64,000 nucleotides of DNA from Brachionus manjavacas (Eukaryota; Rotifera; Eurotatoria; Ploima; Brachionidae), in contig JAHQIY010000004.1 of assembly GCA_019054805.1 (NCBI GenBank), positions 5,766,001-5,830,000 on the forward strand, written 5' to 3'. Shown here one piece after another: positions 13,801 to 25,300 of the stretch. Each line of letters starts with the position of its first letter. Position 1 is the stretch's first letter. Both the position numbers and the translations under genes were made by a program. Under the pieces are notes generated by a model, which saw only the letters and a program-made list of their open reading frames with translations, was not told the DNA's origin and ran no database searches.

Positions 13801-15260
13801 TTTTTGTTTAACTTAACAGTTAAAATTTTTTGGATTTATTTGTTTCTTTTAAGAATATTATTTTAATTATCAGCTCCTATTCTATCCTAGTGGATAATGG
13901 GGAGGCGCTCATCTCCTTTTCAAGTACCTTTTTGAGCAACGGCTACGATCTGACACGGAGGCTACTACATGGGATTATCAGTATTAGCTATAAGTAAATG
14001 TTTCTAGTAATATCTTGTTGTACCATTTTCATTGCTAAAAACATTATTATCTTATATTTTATTTAATTTTACGAAAATTTTTTGAGTTTTTCAAAAAATA
14101 GTTTTTAGCGTTTTACGTAAAAATTTTTAAACGGTTATTTCGAAAAAAGTTTCACTTTAATGAGAAACCGATTTGTTAAATCACTGAGTTGGATCAGACA
14201 CCAAAACCACCACAACCGGTAACAAAAATTTTTGTACCTAAGTCTAACAGCTCACAATTTTGATTCAAACTTAGTGCTTTGCTTTATTTGTCTGACAATT
14301 CGTCAAATCTTTGGTGGTCATTCAACGAATAATTAATCAAAATATATTAAGAAAATTTGGAATAAAATTAAAATTCGGTAAAAATTTGGACTTATTTCAA
14401 CTGAAAACGTAAACTCGATAATCCGAACTGATTTGCATTCAAAGGCAGTTTATTAATAATTTTTTTTAAATTTGTTTTATTTTCTCTATTTTAAATGATC
14501 TGAAAAATTGTTGTTCAATAGCTTATCTTTTCATTAATTCAATCAATTTCAATTAAGAAGGTAACTGATAAGGATAAAATCACCAGAACTTCAGTTTTAT
14601 TTCTAAAATTCGAACTTGCTCAAAAAAAACAGCAGAAAAAAAAATTTCAACAAAGCGATTCCTCTGATGATGAATCTCATAAAGATAAGATGAATTGGAG
14701 ATTTTTTCAGCTATGTTGAAGAACAATAGAAGATATTTGAAAATGAAATTGAAACAGAAGCTCAAAACTAACGTTTGATGAAATATTGTAATTTTGGAAG
14801 TCAAATAAGTCAAGTATCCATACTTGTATGAGTTTTTTTTTTATTTATGGCAGTATTCCTCGCAGTATTCGTGACACATTAGGCTCTTAATAATCAATTT
14901 ATAAGTCATCATGAATTAAGTTGATGATATAAGCGTAAATGATCGTCTGTTAATGATTTCAAAAAAATTAAACCGATATAAATATAAACAAAAGTTTTAT
15001 TTATATTATTTTTCATGAAATCTTATCAAAATTTGAATAATACAATGATAAATTCAAATTCCTGTACTTTTTTGTTATAAAATACAAAATCTTCAACAAA
15101 AATTAAATTATCGTCCTAAAGAGTCATATTATTTGAACACATTATTAATATAATATAATTAATTTAAAGTAAGCAATTTCTTGGATAGCTTTTTTTTTGC
15201 ATTCTTTCAAACAAAAAATTTGTAATTGAAAAAAATTGAAAAAAATTATAATAAATTATT
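13801..15260. other. AT-rich stretch with a small less-AT-rich patch, no gene recognised
   Basis: No exon is recognised. A less AT-rich patch at about 13880-13985 stands out, with GGGGAGGCGCTCATCTCC and GACACGGAGGCTACTACATG. It looks like part of a repeat or retroelement tail, but it does not match the LINE tails elsewhere in the window and does not fold as a tRNA that I can see. Confidence 0.3.
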
Positions 15261-15283
15261 CGGCAACCGCAACATCTATTTCA

Positions 15284-16087
15284 ATGACAACTGAACTGGA
15301 CATTCCGAAAGACATCCTCGATCCGGAGGACTGGCCGGCACTAGGGCAGGGAGCTAGCAGAGTTGCAGACTACCAAATTAAGATGCACAATTATATTCGC
15401 TCACTCTGCTCAACAGTCAAAAAACAGAGTGTAGAGATTACTGACCTACAGAAGAGAGTACAGACCCTTGAACTACAGCAACAGCAACAGGAAGTCGATA
15501 GGTCCCCAGCGCTCCAAACTTGGAGTATGATGGTCTCAGGGAAAAAGCAAAGTGAACAACAGCAAGTCCTTATAGCAAGCGTCAAAAAGGATCTGAGAGA
15601 CGCGGAAAGAATCGAGAACAACATCATCATCTCGGGTACTGGTGCAGGCAACTCAGACGACCAGGATACAGCCAAGGTTAACGAGGTTCTTCAAGTCCTG
15701 AAATTAGATAGGGACACCCACGTTAAAAGCCAGAGACGAATCAAGACCAATAGGACAACGAGATTAAACAAACCTATTGACATGATCGTGGTTGAGTTCA
15801 AGAACGAGACAGCAAAGAACACAGCCCTTCGTGGGGCGAAAACACTCAGAAACACCCCTGAACTCAATCAGATCTATATCAACCCAGACAAGACCCCGAG
15901 TGAGAGAGCACGAGAGGCTTCACTTAGGACACTACGAGACGAAAGGAACAAGCTACTCACGGAGGTCAAGCCTGATACTGAAGGGAGGCACCGATATGGC
16001 ATTAAACCCACTGGTCACGCTAAAGCTGGCAAGAAGTATTACTGGGGCGTTCGATGGAACGAGCTCCGGGAAATCTACTTTGAGTAA
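15284..16087 (+). CDS. LINE (CR1/jockey-like clade) ORF1 protein
   Basis: Intact 267-codon frame from ATG ACA ACT GAA CTG; an earlier in-frame TTG is not needed. The protein has an acidic N-terminus (MTTELDIPKDILDPEDWPAL), a short coiled-coil/Gln-rich part (TDLQKRVQTLELQQQQQE), then an RRM-like core with ERIENNIIISG and a basic tail (RRIKTNRTTRLNKPID, then RHRYGIKPTGHAK). This is the layout of ORF1 nucleic-acid chaperones of non-LTR retrotransposons. Base composition is clearly less AT-rich than the surroundings, a sign of a young mobile insert. It abuts and overlaps the endonuclease frame that follows in another phase. The clade is inferred, not shown. Confidence 0.8.
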   Translation: MTTELDIPKDILDPEDWPALGQGASRVADYQIKMHNYIRSLCSTVKKQSVEITDLQKRVQTLELQQQQQEVDRSPALQTWSMMVSGKKQSEQQQVLIASVKKDLRDAERIENNIIISGTGAGNSDDQDTAKVNEVLQVLKLDRDTHVKSQRRIKTNRTTRLNKPIDMIVVEFKNETAKNTALRGAKTLRNTPELNQIYINPDKTPSERAREASLRTLRDERNKLLTEVKPDTEGRHRYGIKPTGHAKAGKKYYWGVRWNELREIYFE

Positions 16088-16664
16088 AAACAAACGTATC
16101 GCTGGTAATCGTCTTAGTTCTTTAAAATGTTTCTATACTAACGCCACTTCTCTTATCAACAAATGGAACGACCTCAACTCTCTCATACTCGTCCTCAACT
16201 CACCCCACATCATCCTTATCACCGAAACCTGGTTCAACACGCTTAGCATCTGCAAACTGGATAACTATAACCTTTTCTGCAAGAACAGAGAAGCAGTCAG
16301 AGGTGGTGGTGTTGCAATTTACGTGCGCAGCGACCTGGAGAGCTTTGAAGTCAGTGATGAGACCTTGTCTAACACTAGGAGCGAGCAAGTGTGGTGCTAC
16401 GTTAAAGTCAACGACGAGACGATCCTGGTCGGATGTGTCTATAGGCCCCCGCTAGCCGATGGTGGTATCAGTCATGAAATTAGTAAGTCCATTGGTTATG
16501 CGAGCCACCTGTGCAAAGCCGATTCGTATAAGCATCTCTTAGTTTCCGGTGACTTTAACTTTCCTGACATCAAATGGATTCATGATGGTGTCTCGAAATA
16601 TTTCAACAATGAAGTCAAGTCAAAGATATTGAAGCTGCTAAATCCCAAAATACAAAATTTCTAA
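16086..16664 (+). pseudogene. LINE ORF2 endonuclease (APE-type) domain, truncated before RT
   Basis: AP-endonuclease-like domain of a non-LTR retrotransposon, the enzyme that nicks the target for target-primed reverse transcription. Visible motifs in order: SLKCFYTNATSLINKWNDL (start), ILITETWF (catalytic Glu), GGGVAIYV, VGCVYRPP, LLVSGDFNFPDIKW (catalytic Asp/Asn). After KYFNNEVKSK the similarity stops and the frame ends at 16664; no reverse transcriptase follows within the next 1 kb. The frame overlaps the ORF1 stop and has no ATG close to the domain start, so in an intact element it would need frameshifting or reinitiation. The loss is at the 3' side, opposite to the usual 5' truncation. 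Confidence 0.8.
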
Positions 16665-16669
16665 AATTG

Positions 16670-17770
16670 ACTTGCAAGTTAAGATAAGAAGATTCATCTC
16701 CTTTGGCGAAAGAATCTAATACAGATAAAGTATTTTTAAAAGGTTTTTAAGTCGTCTTTTTCATAACATAGCTTTTAACATGATTGTCGCTGATACTAAT
16801 AAAGTTTTAAATTGATTACAAGCAACAATGGCTGAAAAATTATGTTTTAAAAATCGAAATTTAAAACAAGAATTTAGTAAGCATTCTCCGAAATAAGTGG
16901 GCTCTAAACGAAACAAATTTACAAAAGCAATCAAATCAGATCAGTAGAAAATTATTTTGAAATTGGTAAATTTTTTGGTTGAAATCCAAATAAAGTGAGT
17001 TAAAAGAACCTAAACAAAGAGACAGAAACATAAATTTTTTTGTAATTTTTTGAAACGTGAAAAAAACACAAAGAAATATTGTTTAACTGTAAAGAAAATA
17101 TAGGAACGTAAGATAGGGTAATTATTTAATTGGTTAATTGGGGGAGAACTTTTATTTTGTGAAATTGTATAAGAACTATAAATCCAAGAGAGAAACGAAG
17201 TATCATTCTAAGTAGCTAACAGGTCAAGGAATCCAAATATATAGTTTTTATTTTTCGTTTGTATACCATTCGTCTTAAAATCGATCAAGTTCGAAAAACT
17301 GGTGAAAATCAATCAAAAGTATAAATTGATTTACGCGCTATAACTTCGGTTCGAAATGAGATTTTGCAAAGTTATTTAGCCATTACTAAGACCGGCAAGT
17401 AAAAACTTCAAATTAAGAGACAGAAAGAAAAATTATTTTTTTTTGAAGCCAAATTCTAAATGGGTTATTATTAGGGGTAAAACGGTTAAATAAGTTACCA
17501 TATTTACCCCGGTTTTTAACAAAATTACCCCAAATTTTAACCACTTTAACTCTTTTACCCCTAAAATATTTAAAAGACGTTTTTTTTGTTACTATGCAAA
17601 ATTATATTTTAAAAACATATTCTTGAAGACTAGAGAAACAAATTAGTGCGTTTTATTAAAAAATGCGTGCTAATTAAAGTAAAAAACGATTGCAATATTT
17701 TAAATACAGCGTCAAAAAGTTTAAAAAAATACGAAAAAAATTTCTTTCTTTTGTTTCATTTCTTTAAAAA
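16670..17770. other. AT-rich spacer with a 100-bp inverted repeat
   Basis: No gene seen. At 17467-17567 the ends TTAGGGGTAAAACGGTTAAA and TTTAACTCTTTTACCCCTAA are inverted, giving a ~100-bp palindromic block about 200 bp before the transposase. It could be a transposon end or a separate MITE. Confidence 0.4.
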
Positions 17771-17773
17771 AAA

Positions 17774-18676
17774 ATGCCACGCTCTTATGAAGCTAAGCCA
17801 AAAAATTATAAACCAAAACACTTAAATTCAGCTTTAAAAGCTGGAAAAAAAAAATGAATCCCACTCAAGCTGCAAAACGTTATGGAATTCTACGACATAC
17901 GTTAGTTAACCATTTATATGGTAGAAATAAATCAACTAAAGTTGGCAGGTCAACAGTTTTTAATGGAAGCCAAGAAGAGGCTTTGGTTGAATTGATCGAA
18001 ATTGTATCAGATTGGGGTTACGGTTTGGATAAGGATAGTTTAAAGGAAGTGGTCAAACATTATGCTGCAGAATGTGGAGTCAGCTCTTGATTCAATGATG
18101 GAAGTCCATGATTGGATGTATTCGTAGGTAGAACTAATTATTTTACTTTAATGTTTTTCTAATTGTTATTTAAGCTTTAGGCATCGATGGAATGAACGAC
18201 TTTCATTTAGAACAACCAACAACTTAAGTAGTACGAGAGCTACGTCATGTACGATTAAAGTTTTAGATCACTTTGATGATTTGCTAGAAAGAAAATTGAA
18301 AGCACTTGGACTTGAAAACAAGCCCCAAAATGTTTTTAACGTCGACGAAAGCGATTTTTTATGTGCTCCCGGAAAGAAAAGATTGTTTTGTAAAAGAGGC
18401 CAATCTAGGGTAGCCAACGTATATACAAAAAAGTCCATGCAGGCACAATTGGCTCAAACTGAAAAAACGAATAGTCAAATATTTGCACGAAGACACATAA
18501 TTCTTCATGTGTTCAACTTCTTCTATATCGCAAAGGCTCAGTGCAAAGAGTTTTGGACAAAAGAAGATGGTTGTCAAAGCTTTAATGATATAATTGTTTA
18601 CAGTAGAAAATTTTTTGCCGTCAAATCAATTGGGAAAATTGAGAATCGAGCACTTGTTCATGTCATTATTGGCTAA
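17774..18676 (+). pseudogene. pogo/Tigger-like DDE transposase, broken
   Basis: Remains of a Tc1/mariner-superfamily (pogo/Tigger) transposase. The N-terminal piece MPRSYEAKPKNYKPK, then LNSALKAGKKK, runs into a stop. One base later, across an A10 run at about 17844-17853, the frame continues as MNPTQAAKRYGILRHTLVNH, the psq-type helix-turn-helix, then VELIEIVSDWGYGLDKDSLK. A third piece has KPQNVFNVDESDFLCAPGKK, carrying the first catalytic Asp. The rest (from about 18470) is not alignable and the remaining catalytic residues are absent. At least one frameshift, several stops and a large internal loss make it inactive. Confidence 0.75.
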
Positions 18677-18679
18677 AAA

Positions 18680-19398
18680 ACTTCTAGTGAAAGCAAAAAA
18701 TCAGCATCTCGCGCTTCTCGAACTTAAATAAATTTAAATTTTATCCATTACTTAAAAAAAAAATTTCTCCTGACAAAAATATTCCAATTAATTAAATAGA
18801 TATCATTAAATGATGGTGGTTAATTTTTTTTATTGGTAATGAAAGGTGCTTGATTTTTCTATTCTAATTTCATTTAAAGATTTATTTTTTAAGATATCAA
18901 TAAATATTATGTTTTTTATTTCCTTTTTAATTTACGCTTAAATTTTTTTTCCTGAATTTCTCATTAGATCTTATAAATAAAAACTTTTTTTTCACAAGTT
19001 ATGCATCAAGGATAGAGGAATTCTATAAGAATTTTTTCATGTGTGATTATCCATCTTCTTTAATTATTTTTTTAATTAATATTAAGATAGAAATTTTTAA
19101 AAAATTCAAAACAGAATTTAAACAAAAATCCAAACAAATTCTCTGAATTCCTTAAATGCTGATCAGATCTCACACAAGAAACTTATCATTAAAATTATTA
19201 TTATTATTATAAGGTATCAAGTGAAGTTCAAAAAGAAATCAATTTTTTAAATTCTTTTATTTGATTTTTTTTAAACATGCTGATTTAACATAATATTTTT
19301 TTGATTTAAAAGAGTCTTTCAATTTAATTATACAGTTTTAAAAACTTTATTAAAACACTTAGCCCTTTTGAATTTCACTTCATGAATAAATTAAATAT
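18680..19398. other. AT-rich spacer downstream of TRPM2-like copy 2
   Basis: About 720 bp with no recognisable gene or repeat. It must include the polyadenylation region of the minus-strand TRPM2-like copy 2 that ends at 19399. Confidence 0.35.
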
Positions 19399-22300
19399 CT
19401 AATTAAAAAAAGAATTGTGAATTTCAGATATTTCCTTTAAGGCGTCTGATATTATTTCGTTTGAGTTTATTCTTACATTTGAAGAGAGCTCTCTCCATCT
19501 ACAAGTAGTGTTATTTATTTTTGGGTCAAATAGGTCCTCTTTGTCATAATGAAAATTCCATATTTCAGCTTCGACCCATGCATTATCCGTATTTCTCGGA
19601 TCATCTATGTAACCTTTATAAATCATGGTGGGCACAAAGCCTACGTCATTCAAGATATCAACCAAAGCTCCTGATTGATTAGCTATCGGTGTTTGTGAGG
19701 CGAATGAAGCAAAAAAAGACATCATGTCATCTTCTTCAAAATTCACACATCTTTCAACATCATTCTCTTCAAAAACCAATTCCATGAATGTTCTGCAAAC
19801 CACACTGAATTTCGATTCATCGCCAAGAATTCGATCTCCAGGTATTTTAGTCAGACCAGTCAACGAATCTTTAACAGCAATAAATTCGAGCAATTTTCTT
19901 CTTTCGACATAAATGGGCTTATTTTTCTGTTTTTTCCATCTTGTCACAATTGCCATTATTTCATGATTGGGTCCGTAACGCAACAAGGCACCTCTTCCTC
20001 GTGCACCAGTTCTACCCATGGGGTTGCGCGGATACCCGATACTGTCCAAACTATAAATCACAGGGTATGACTGTGATGTTTGCTCATCAATGATAGTAAT
20101 CCAAGATTTTCGGTCAATTGTAATTTTTTTTTCGGCATGCATCGGATTGTCAATGTAGCAAACGGCATTCCACAAAAAAATATTTTGCTTTTGACTCTCA
20201 ACATTATTTTCGAGATTTAGTTGGTCAATCTGATCTTCATTCGATTCTGTAATTTCTATCTTAGGAATAGCTGCATTTTCATTTAGAACCGGTGGAGGTG
20301 GCAATAATGGAGCTAATGGTGCATTAGTTGGCATTCCAAAATTTACCACTTGAATCTCGTCTCTTACAGGTGAATTTATTTCCTCATCTATAAAAATTTT
20401 ATCAATTTTAAAGCTTTCAAATGCAAGAACTATAAATGGTGGGTCATAGAAATCAAAAGCCATTTCCCATGGTACTAGCTTTTCATAGACAAAAAATCTT
20501 GCTATATTCGTATTCACATAAGGAGATTCACGCGACAAAATATGAATATAATTCCTCTTTTTACGGTCACTTAGACCCGATTTAGACTGTTTTTGTACAA
20601 TTAAATTCTTAATTTGCTCAAGATAAGATTGATTTTGGACTAGGGCTTTTTCCAAGGATATTACACGATCATTGAGTCTCTGCAAAGATTTCTTTTGAGC
20701 GCCAAAATCTTCTCGTACTTTACTCAAACTGGTTTCAACTTGTCTTTTCCTATACTTTTCATTTGCTTCATCTTCCATATTCTGGGCATAACTTTCGGCT
20801 ATATTCCGCCAATAATTGTACGTAAAGCCCATTTTAACACCTGTAAAATTTGAAATCGGATTAACTTTATCGCTCTCATCTCTAGTTAAACTGTGCTTAA
20901 AGCAAAAACACTTGCAGCATATTTTACATTTTCGTATTAGCTTATTTGCCCTAAACCTAGCGGAATCAATCAGCATAAAGGCATAAAGAAAAATGGTGAA
21001 TGGCGGTGGAAAGATGAGCCGCTTTTCGTAGTCGACCACAATTTCATAGCGCTGAAACATCCACAATTGCTCTGATTGCTCGCTTATTCTTACTCCAGTG
21101 TCGCTGAACATGGCAGTCAAGAGAGTAGGCAAAAACAGCTTGATCAAAAAGTAGTACTGGATCAGGATGAACCAAGCGACCAAGCTCACATAATTGCATT
21201 TGTAGCTGACCCCATAGCTTGCGAGCTTTTCATGACTGTAGGTAAAGTCTAGACCATTTGTTAGATTAACACACGAATATGGTTCGGTCATTTTTGAAGA
21301 GAGTCTTGTCATTCGACAGTCCTCAGTCGCTCTTTCCAAGTCCGCCTTGTCCACAGTAAACAACTGCATGAGACCACGGAGTAATAGAACTTTTTTGAGA
21401 AGGTCAAAATTGATCGGGTGAAAAGGGTACAAAATGGCATTCAGTGCAATGCTGCCCGCAGTCATCGATATCAAAAACAACCGCAAATAAATCATAAAAT
21501 CATGTTTGACCATCAATTTCATTTTGATTAACATTGGTCCTAGTTGATGACTTATGGGCAAAAAAATGAACAATATTCTGTAGCAAAAGTACAACAGAAA
21601 TATACACAGTAGAGTTTTTGACATAAAAATGCGGTCCATGCCTAAAATTTCCATTCCGTCCCATACACCAAGAATTCTGATTGTAAAAAATAACGTCAAA
21701 AATAAGAGCATTATGGAAATTTCTAGAATATGGGCCTTGATGGGTAGCTGCGAACCGGTTAGGTAGTTTTGGTAGGCGATTCTTGTGTTTTCTATAGCGA
21801 TCGTGGCCGTCCATAGCCACAAAATAGAGTCCAGAATTAAATTGCCACAGCATGGCCATAATGTTACAGTGGCAAAAAGTGCCAAAAAACAAATGTAGGA
21901 TAAGAAGTTGACCCAAAATTTAGTAAATGGTGAGCTCCATACTAGATAAACTTTTTCAAAAAATGGCGGTGTAACATAATTACATTTTTGTTGTTTTTTT
22001 TCTTGTTCAGGAATTTTTGGACAACCATTGGCAAAGCCATTTATTTCGCTCTCTTTTCTTGGCATAAACAATTGGGATTTTTTTCGATTCTTTTTGATTT
22101 CTTTAAATAATTTCTCATTTAATTCGGCCTTTGTTCGCTCTGCTTCTTCTTGTTCTTCATCTCGATCTTCTTCATCTATTTCATCGATATTCACTGACTC
22201 GACCAACTCAATGGGCTTAAGTTCCTTTTTTTTCGTTTTTAATGGCACTGATTCGGCTCGAACTGGGAACACAATCCAGTAATACATTGGAAAAACAAAA

Positions 22301-25300
22301 AAAGCTGAAATGATCACTTTTAGCCAAGCTGGAAAGTCAATGATTCCATTGTCAATGTCTCTGACTTGAATAGAACCAAAAAGTCTTTTGGTCAAAATTT
22401 TTTGACACGCTCCGTGAGCGATAAAGTCCAAATTTTTGGCGTTGTAAGCAAGTTCAAGTACAGTACAATCGTTCCAGTCTGGGTGTTTATGAGTTAAAAC
22501 TGAATAAGATCTGGGATCATTGTCCTGAAAGCTTGCATCTAATACTCCGATCGCTGCATCTGCAAATTCTTTTTGATATTTTTCTAATAAAATTTTCAAA
22601 TAACTCTCTTGACAAAAATTTTGTAAATTTTTATACATCAATGAACAAACAAGGGCAATGGCCAGGGGTTCTTCGGTACGCTTCCACAAAATTTTGGCCA
22701 ATTTATGCCGATTGAAAAGCATGGCAAAAATAATTATAAAATTCAGAGCTTTTTTTTCAGCTTGTTTTGCGTCTGTGACATAAAATCCAAGTTGGTTCAT
22801 GTAAATTTCCAAAATGTTCACCATGTTGTCAATTGATGTAAGTTCCCGAAGAATTTCGTTCAAGCCGTCAGGTAAAAAATTCTCTGGCAAATCATCCTAG
22901 CGAAAAATTAGTTGATTTAACAAAAAAAAAATTTAATATTACTGTAAAATGTCCTAAAATTCTTTGTAAAATGATAGTGACAAAAAATTCACGATTTTCG
23001 GCCTTAATGAATAACTCTCTAATATTATTCCGGCCTAAGTACCGATGAATGTAAAAACCTTGGTCAAGAAATAATTCTACAAATTCCTCTCTATCTCTTC
23101 TTAAAATCGCATTTTCAAAAATGCTGTGCTTTATTTCAACATTTGTGTAATCGTCTCGTTGAAATATTTCAGACAAAGCTAGAGCTGGACAGTTCCAATC
23201 GAGAGTTAATTTCAAGTTTCGTTCCAACTGAGCTTTTCCTTGTTTTCCAGATAGCTGTGTTTGAGCTTGAAAAAAAAAGTAATTAAGATAAATTTTCAAT
23301 AATAATTTTTTAATAAAAATTACATTGGAGAAGTGCTGTGAGAATGTATTTGTCCAAATCGGTATAGTCAAATCCAAGACCTTTCGTGTCAACAATTGTC
23401 AAAAATTTTTGTCCGCCCTAAAAAAAAAAAGTTAAAATACTTTAGTTTTTATTTAAACAAAAGTCTGGACAGCTGTACGTATGACCAAGCATTGGTATTT
23501 TAGTATAGTAAACTTTATAAAAAAATAGCAAACTAGAAAGTTGAAGAAATATTCTAATTTTAAAAATATTACCAATTTATCACTTTTAAATTACCAAGCA
23601 CTTTAGAAAGCTAAGTAGTAAAACTGTTCAAATTTTAAAAATTATGACCAAATATGAATACAATAAACCATTCATAAAATAATTTTTTTTTAAATATATA
23701 AACGAATCTAGTAATTTTTGAATGATAGAAATTAGGAAAATTAAACAAATCAAAAATTGGATAAGATTTTCTGAAAAAGTACTTAAAAAAATGGAGAGAT
23801 ACGGGGGGCGGGCTGATCACTCCGGAAGGGATGTCTATTTTCATCGCTTCCAAGTAGTTTTTTGTTTTCGTATCCGGACAGCTGCAAGAAACATAAAGAT
23901 TAGACAAAGTAACATTGTGGACGTTTTTAAACATAATTTGTTTACGGTTTATTGCTGACGATAAAATCCAAAAACTGAACTTTAAATCATTTTATGGTCC
24001 AATATTCAAGTTTAAATTAAAAAAATACATATATTCTTTTTATAACAATGCACCTTTTTTTTTAATATTTTTTATTTTAATATTGAAGAGGTTTTATTTT
24101 TAAATAATTTTTTAGGGATCCTTGAAATTTTTAGTTCGGTTAACTTGTTAAATACATATAAAGAGAAATAATTAAAATTTTTAAATATATCAACAAGAAT
24201 TTAAAGAAATATTATTAATGTGCCTTTTTGAATTTGATTACTAAACAAAAAATAATTACTTTCGAGCCATTTTTGACAATAGACAAAATCTTGTCTCTAT
24301 AATGATTACGAATCACTTCATTTTTATTCAATTCATCATTGAACTGGTTTAATAGTTTCTTGCAAACTTCAGGTCTAAGGTAACTTTCTTCATAATCTGA
24401 ATCCTTGCTTGAAAAAAAAATTCAAATTTAATTTAAAGATTTTAAAAAATCCAAATACTTTTCGTTCAGCTCATCATAGGCAAATGCAATAATATCAGAA
24501 ACAGCTCCGCTTCCTTTTAGAATAATCACCGGTATTTCTCTTTGAATTTTGGAATCAATTGCATCAATGCTATTTAGGTCACCACGTATGACCAAGCAAA
24601 CCATTGGTATTTGTCTATTTTCAATAATTGGATTCTTTAGTTCATTATCGTCATCACTTGCATCAGAAACTTTTTAATTGTATTTTTTTTTATTTTTTTA
24701 AGCTTAAAAAATTTGAAAAAAAAATATTTACCTGATTTTTCAACTTTTTTTTTACTGTAATAGCTCAAAGATCTAGTAAGCAGGGATTCAATTCGATCTC
24801 GAAATCGATCATAGCTTAGACTATCGAGGTTAATATTTGTCAATGAGGAGAATCCTGCTGTGTCTGAAGTATTCGATAAATCATCATAAACAATAAAATG
24901 AGTATGATCAGGGTTGACATCAAAACGATACATGTTTTTATTTGTTCTGTTTCCAGATGCTGTTACAATTGATGTCTTTTTAAAAATTTTAAATTTGTTT
25001 GGAAAATTTCAAATTTAAAAAACTGTACTATTCCATCAAAAGACGACCAGTTTTGCATCGTGCTAGCCGAAACAATTCCAATGAGGGTCAAAGGTTTTAA
25101 ATTAGATTCGTTCGTATCCAAAAAATGCAGACTTGAATAATTTGATTTCATGGACGTGATGTTCCGTGAAGTTTTTTCTTCGCTGAAAGCGTCTCCAACC
25201 ATTGCGGATATTCCACCATTGATTCCATTTGTAATAAACCACATTTCGGTTTTATTTGCAGCTTTTATTATTCCTCTGCGGAATTGTTCCTCAAGCTTCG

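Noticed and set aside
13880..13985. Possible tRNA in a less AT-rich patch
   Set aside because: No cloverleaf, no B-box (GGTTCGAATCC-type) and no anticodon stem could be drawn.
22892..23395. Long minus-strand frame joining TRPM2 copy 2 exons 8 and 9
   Set aside because: It reads through intron 8 in the wrong frame for exon 8; the spliced reading GGQKFLTIVDTKGLGF is the family-consistent one.
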